Under the pieces are notes generated by a model. That model was not told the origin of the DNA. It saw only the letters and a program-made list of their open reading frames with translations, and ran no database searches. Below, piece after piece: positions 27,273 to 30,198 of a stretch of DNA of 30,198 nt; positions within the stretch are counted from its first letter, which is position 1; every line of letters starts with the position of its first letter. The DNA lies in contig CAZDYI010000117.1 in assembly GCA_964509765.1 (NCBI GenBank), positions 1-30,198 on the forward strand. Reading direction: 5' to 3'. The position numbers were made by a program, and so were the translations under genes. This DNA is from CAZDYI01 sp964509765. Its GTDB lineage: Bacteria; Pseudomonadota; Gammaproteobacteria; Tethybacterales; Tethybacteraceae.

Positions 27273-27303
27273 AGTATAAGCAACGGGCACGATCCCCTGT
27301 CAA
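27273..27303 (-). promoter_or_regulatory. Sigma70-like promoter of the DUF6978-DUF1828 module
   Basis: TTGACA (27303-27298) and TATACT (27278-27273) are separated by 19 bp, or 18 bp if TTATAC is used as -10. The -35 is a perfect consensus. It lies immediately before the preferred DUF6978 start. Confidence 0.5.
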
Positions 27304-27593
27304 CCCTGATTGTCTTGGTGTCGCCTGCAACTGGAACATGCATGCAGCACAACGATGTGATTGAACTGACAGGAGCTTTAATTCATTCCCATGATCGCTC
27401 ACTGAACGGACTCAGGTGTCGAATTGGAATAATGACTCGGGTAGTGATTCAATCAAACCATGGCAAGGCACAGGCCAAGGAAGGCGAAGATGCAACAGAC
27501 AGGCACGGACCCGACGATGTCGGAGGCGTGCGGGTTCCCGGACGAGCTGGGTCCGAGCAGAGGCGCCTTTCATGCGTTTGAACAGTCCGCAGC
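27304..27593. other. Intergenic stretch of about 290 bp upstream of the DUF6978 promoter
   Basis: This stretch is less GC-rich than its surroundings over roughly 27310-27460. It holds no homologue of the border hairpins or the leader box. The only feature I can point to is a 45-codon plus-strand ORF at its left-facing end (27460-27597), listed separately. It appears to belong to the DUF6978 module rather than to the HD-P array. Confidence 0.4.
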
Positions 27594-27597
27594 CTAA
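27460..27597 (+). CDS. Possible short or truncated plus-strand ORF, 45 codons
   Basis: ATG at 27460 opens a frame beginning MARHRPRKAKMQQ and ending FHAFEQSAA before TAA. The basic N-terminus and the middle part (DPTMSEACGFPDELG) look protein-like and could be the start of a truncated transposase-type protein, but I cannot assign it. There is no Shine-Dalgarno. Its last codons overlap the stop of the convergent DUF1828/1829 copy 2. Confidence 0.2.
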   Translation: MARHRPRKAKMQQTGTDPTMSEACGFPDELGPSRGAFHAFEQSAA

Positions 27598-28367
27598 TGT
27601 GTTGCCAGTCGCTTGGCAAAGTCCTCTTTTTTCGACCAGAATGCAGGAATGACTTCGTATGCCTTCAAGGCGGCGATGACATCACCCTTGATCTTTCTGT
27701 CGGTGTCGTTCAGGACAGCCAGGGTCAGGGTTCCGCTTTCCCTTGCTCGTCTGGTGTCACCCAGGATGAACAGGTAGTTGCTAATCGTGTTCTTGTTCGG
27801 TGCGTTGATCGCCTTGACTATGCGTTCAGGGGCGTTCTTCGTCTTCGGGACCAGGTAATCGATGGCATGGTCAAATCCCGATTTGCCGGTGAGCTTGACC
27901 CGAGGTGAAAACAAGACGTCTTTGGATTCCAGGAAATCAGCCACCGATTCGCTGAACGGGGATTTTTGGCGCTGCGGGCGGGCCAGCATGTACATGTCCT
28001 CCACTGAAAGCATCGCTTGAATCAGCGAGTGGAGCCCCTGTCCGGTCTTGTTCTCCGGAACGGTTATGAACAGCCTGTTGCCGTCGCGCCCGACCCCCAC
28101 GCCGTTCAGGATGATCTCGAGCCTGCCCAGAAAGTCAGGCGACTTGAGATCAACGTACAGACTCAACTCCAACAGGGTGTCCCCGTCGTCGTGAAGGCAA
28201 ATCTGGCCGTCGCGCTTCTCGGCGAAAACCTGCAGCAGGTCGTTGTGACGGTCCAGGAACGGAGTGTCGATCACGCAGGACCCGCCGTCCTGCTCGGTAA
28301 CCGACAGTCCCTTGCGGAGCCAAGCAAGATAGCTTGAAACGATCTTGTTGCACTCTGCGGCGTTCAT
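27594..28367 (-). CDS. DUF1828/DUF1829 protein, copy 2
   Basis: 257 residues, the same length and order of domains as copy 1: DUF1828 (TPFLDRHNDLLQVFAE, LHDDGDTL) then DUF1829 (FDHAIDYLVP, PERIVKAINAPNKNT). The two copies differ in many positions, so the duplication is not recent. ATG 28367 follows a degenerate DUF6978 tail, so this copy has lost its intact upstream partner and its own promoter. The nearest promoter-like sequence is the leader box at 28479-28498, derived from an HD cassette. Confidence 0.85.
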   Translation of the reverse strand: MNAAECNKIVSSYLAWLRKGLSVTEQDGGSCVIDTPFLDRHNDLLQVFAEKRDGQICLHDDGDTLLELSLYVDLKSPDFLGRLEIILNGVGVGRDGNRLFITVPENKTGQGLHSLIQAMLSVEDMYMLARPQRQKSPFSESVADFLESKDVLFSPRVKLTGKSGFDHAIDYLVPKTKNAPERIVKAINAPNKNTISNYLFILGDTRRARESGTLTLAVLNDTDRKIKGDVIAALKAYEVIPAFWSKKEDFAKRLATH

Positions 28368-28374
28368 GCCGAAA

Positions 28375-28446
28375 TTCTAATCCCTCAACGATGGTCCAGG
28401 GTCGCTTGCCGATGTAGTATTAGTTGCAGAAAACATCATACGTCTG
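28375..28446 (-). pseudogene. Remnant of a DUF6978 gene upstream of DUF1828 copy 2
   Basis: Read in frame, about 24 codons give TYDVFCN, stop, YYIGKRPWTIVEGLEF. This aligns with TYEDYCN.FNIKKRPRLIIEGLE at the end of the intact DUF6978 protein. A TAA at 28420-28422 replaces the Arg codon, and the original stop is lost (GAA TTT instead of GAA TAA). The nucleotide match GTTGAGGGATTAGAA runs right up to the ATG of copy 2. Confidence 0.75.
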
Positions 28447-28449
28447 TTG

Positions 28450-28459
28450 CCCCCCCCCC
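28450..28459. repeat. Homopolymer of ten C (ten G on the minus strand)
   Basis: A run of ten identical bases lies at the joint between the HD-type leader box and the DUF6978 remnant. It marks a rearrangement junction. It could be length-variable or an assembly soft spot. Confidence 0.7.
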
Positions 28460-28498
28460 TTGTCTTGCGAATGCGCGCATCATACATCATGCCGGAAA
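28460..28498 (-). pseudogene. Leader box of a lost HD gene (HD3 relic)
   Basis: TTTCCGGCATGATGTATGATGCGCGCATTCGCAAGACAAGG matches, with few changes, the HD2 leader (CGGCATGGTGTATGAT, then ACGCGCCATCGCAAGGCAAAGAGG), split here into short pieces. No HD coding sequence follows; the poly-G run and the DUF6978 remnant come instead. Confidence 0.6.
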
Positions 28499-28514
28499 CA
28501 GCACCCCCTGCAAG

Positions 28515-28532
28515 GGATCCTCGCGCCGGACC
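28515..28532 (-). terminator. Second border hairpin after P3
   Basis: GGTCC pairs with GGATCC through one bulge across GGCGCGA. The same element occurs before HD1, HD2 and P3. It is followed by CTTGC, with no T-tract. Confidence 0.3.
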
Positions 28533-28575
28533 GGAGGGTCATTGAGAAAAGATCGGCGCGGCCGCCTGCCTCTTT

Positions 28576-28594
28576 GCCGCGCGCGCCGCGCGGC
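28576..28594 (-). terminator. Border hairpin after P3
   Basis: A seven-pair stem (GCCGCGC with GCGCGGC) and 5-nt loop lies about 20 nt after the TAG of P3. The downstream AAAGAGGCAGGCGGCCGC is identical to that after P1. Confidence 0.45.
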
Positions 28595-28612
28595 CGAAGG
28601 ACCCGGTGCGCG

Positions 28613-29338
28613 CTAGGCGCTTGCCTCCTGACCGGCGGCGCTCTTTGCGAGCAATTCCCCCGCTTCCTCGAAAGCCTTTTCGATGAGCGGCGTCTTGGCA
28701 AGCGCCCTGACCCTGTGGTAGAACTCCACGAGCTCGTAAGGCGACATCGACTTGCCTTCCTCGCTCAGCATCAGGTACATGGCTACGGTCAGGTATCTCA
28801 GTTCGGGAAGTTGCCTCGAGCCGGCGATGCCCACCGCCCTGTCGACGCTCGGCCCGCACTGCTCGATCGTTGCGGGGAAGCGCCGCAGGAAGTCCTCGCC
28901 CTTGGGCAGGACCAGGAAGTTCCGGCCGTAAGGGTGGTGTTCGCAGTGATAACAGTCGCTGCCCAGCCAGTTGATGTCGCCCTGCAGGTCCCTGCAGTTG
29001 GGGCCGCCCATGTCGAGGTAGTACCTGTACTCGAAGCCCGGGTTGTCCAGCTTGACGATCAGGAACATCGTCAGCTGCAACGCGGTGTTGCCGCTCCACG
29101 CGCCCGCGTCGCGCAGCTCGTTTATCATGTGGAGCAGGACCGCGCAGCGCTTGCTTTCGCTCTCGACCAGGGTTTCGTCCGGGTTCTCCCGGAGCACCGC
29201 GAGCCTCTCGAGGTTCGTCTTGCGGCGCGGCCCGCCGGGTTCCGCCGCGGGAACGGCAGGCACAGCCGATTCGCCCGCTTCCTTGCGCTCGGTCACTTTC
29301 GCGGCTTGCTCAGTATCAGCAACGTTCCCTTCCAGCAT
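28613..29338 (-). CDS. P3: solo P-family protein (type I)
   Basis: 241 residues, unknown function. Core and C-terminus closely follow P1: KRCAVLLHMINELR, GPNCRDLQGDIN, NFLVLPKGEDFLRRFP, MLSEEGKSM, ELVEFYHRVR, EKAFEEAG. No HD gene precedes it. Its ATG lies a few bases after a truncated leader box (CCGGCATGGTGTAG), so an HD gene seems to have been deleted between leader and P3. The first 20 residues are unlike the MAEA start of P1 and P2, consistent with a new start at the joint; from about residue 14 (KVTERKEAGE) it lines up with P2. It is probably transcribed alone, as a terminator lies just upstream. Confidence 0.8.
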   Translation of the reverse strand: MLEGNVADTEQAAKVTERKEAGESAVPAVPAAEPGGPRRKTNLERLAVLRENPDETLVESESKRCAVLLHMINELRDAGAWSGNTALQLTMFLIVKLDNPGFEYRYYLDMGGPNCRDLQGDINWLGSDCYHCEHHPYGRNFLVLPKGEDFLRRFPATIEQCGPSVDRAVGIAGSRQLPELRYLTVAMYLMLSEEGKSMSPYELVEFYHRVRALAKTPLIEKAFEEAGELLAKSAAGQEASA

Positions 29339-29357
29339 GCTACACCATGCCGGAAAG
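29338..29357 (-). promoter_or_regulatory. Truncated leader box in front of P3
   Basis: CTTTCCGGCATGGTGTAGCATG keeps the first 13 bases of the box (CCGGCATGGTGTA) but loses TATGAT. The reading MVYD is broken by TAG, which argues that the box is not needed as coding sequence here. Confidence 0.35.
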
Positions 29358-29368
29358 ATTCAGGCAGG

Positions 29369-29390
29369 AAAAAGGTCCGGCAGCCGGACC
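29369..29390 (-). terminator. Intrinsic terminator between P4 and P3
   Basis: GGTCCGG-CTG-CCGGACC forms a perfect seven-pair GC stem followed directly by TTTTT on the minus strand. This is the best-formed copy of the second border hairpin and a good rho-independent terminator for P4. Confidence 0.75.
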
Positions 29391-29454
29391 GGCGGGATTC
29401 GGGACCGGTCTGCGCAGCGTGCGCCGCGGAGCGGTTTCGGGCGCAGGGAAGGCG

Positions 29455-30189
29455 CTAGGCGTGGTCCGTATCCTCGGCCGGCGCCTTCGAAAGCAGGGCC
29501 CTCGCTTCCGCGACGGCCTTTCTGACTGACTGCTTGTCGGCGTACTTCCTGATGCCGATGTAGTAGTCGGCCGCTTCGGACGGCGACATGGACCTGCCCC
29601 TGCCGGTCCTGAGCAGGAACATGGCTGTGGTCAGGTAGGTTAGTTCGTGGCGAGGCCTCGTCACGGCCATGCCCACAGCAACGCCCAGGCCCGGCTCGCA
29701 TTGCTCGATCGTTGAGGGAAAGTGCCGCAGGAACTTCTCGCCCTTGGGCAGGACCAGAAGGTTCCGGCCGCGGAGCCGGTGCGTTCCGTCAACCAGGTCG
29801 CAGAACAGGGAGTTTATGTCCCTTTGCACGTCCCTGCAGTTGGGGCCGTAATCGTCGAGACAGTGCTCGTAACCGAGTCCCGGGTCGCCAAGGCATGTGA
29901 GAAGGTACGTAGTCAGCTGCAGGGTAATGTGGTCGCAATGCGCGTTCGCGGCGCTCATCTCCAAGATCATGTGGAGCAGGACCGCGCAGCGCTTGTCGGT
30001 GCTCTCGGCCAGGGTCTCATCCGGTTTCTCCCTGAGCCCCATGATCCGCACATTGTTCGCGTTGCGGAGATGGCCGGAGCCTTCTTCCTTGCGCGCGCCG
30101 CAGCGGGGCTCCCTGAGACCGACGGTCTGGTGGCCGGCCCGGCCTTCGCTGGCCGTGTATACGATCCCGGAATCCTCGGAGGTGCGCAT
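29455..30189 (-). CDS. P4: P-family protein (type II)
   Basis: Up to 244 residues from ATG 30189; unknown function. The core is shared with P1-P3 (KRCAVLLHMI, YGPNCRDVQ.DIN, NLLVLPKGEKFLRHFP). The C-terminal half is of the P2 type (GRGRSMS, SEAADYY, AEARALLSK). The N-terminal 50 residues are not conserved, and they contain GIVYTAS, which corresponds in frame to the MVYD leader box of the HD genes (box at 30155-30172). The true start may therefore be further in. It ends with DHA and TAG; the first border hairpin after it is not conserved, but the second is the perfect terminator. Upstream sequence lies outside the window. Confidence 0.75.
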   Translation of the reverse strand: MRTSEDSGIVYTASEGRAGHQTVGLREPRCGARKEEGSGHLRNANNVRIMGLREKPDETLAESTDKRCAVLLHMILEMSAANAHCDHITLQLTTYLLTCLGDPGLGYEHCLDDYGPNCRDVQRDINSLFCDLVDGTHRLRGRNLLVLPKGEKFLRHFPSTIEQCEPGLGVAVGMAVTRPRHELTYLTTAMFLLRTGRGRSMSPSEAADYYIGIRKYADKQSVRKAVAEARALLSKAPAEDTDHA

Positions 30190-30198
30190 CGTGAGCTC

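Overview
The window looks like accessory DNA from a high-GC bacterium. GC-rich third codon positions, good Shine-Dalgarno sequences (GAGGAGG, AGAGGAA), one TTGACA/TATACT-like promoter, one hairpin with a T-tract and a Sec-type signal peptide all fit a bacterium. No rRNA, tRNA or housekeeping marker is present, so I do not name a phylum. All confidently called genes lie on the minus strand, so biological order runs from position 30198 down to 1.

Two regions can be separated. (1) Positions 1-20023 are one uninterrupted minus-strand reading frame that starts with a signal peptide and is still open at the left edge: more than 6,670 codons of a secreted, tandemly repeated beta-sandwich-type surface protein. 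A motif of the form AGRW recurs about every 240 residues for most of its length. The spacing is about 270 residues over three units near 13.6-16.0 kb, and about 460-480 residues in the C-proximal part next to the window edge. (2) Positions 20176-30189 hold a compact array of duplicated accessory genes. In transcription order these are P4, P3, a DUF1828/DUF1829 gene (copy 2), a DUF6978 gene, a second DUF1828/DUF1829 gene (copy 1), HD2-P2, HD1-P1, and a DUF4268-type PD-(D/E)XK nuclease-like gene.

The core of region 2 is a two-gene cassette. It pairs a 433-residue HD-domain phosphohydrolase (SAMHD1/dGTPase-like, COG1078 type) with a partner of about 230-245 residues that I do not recognise (P family). 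The two genes overlap by 19 bp and the partner has a strong internal Shine-Dalgarno. Two complete cassettes survive, and two more P genes have lost their HD gene. Cassettes are separated by a conserved border: the P-gene stop, a GC-rich hairpin, a CTCAATG stretch, a second hairpin (in one copy a perfect terminator with T5), then a conserved CCGGCATGGTGTATGAT box before the next gene. Between P3 and HD2 these borders remain, but the expected HD-P content has been replaced by a DUF6978-DUF1828/1829 module. Only the HD leader box and the last codons of a P gene are left at the two joints. The DUF6978 gene belonging to the second module copy is reduced to about 24 degenerate codons.

My reading, as inference, is a modular and possibly defensive locus whose cargo is exchanged between fixed borders. 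It would combine a predicted dNTP hydrolase with an uncharacterised partner, DUF modules and a nuclease-like protein, and it sits next to a giant surface protein. Gene boundaries and domain calls come from reading the sequence by eye; no database search was run.
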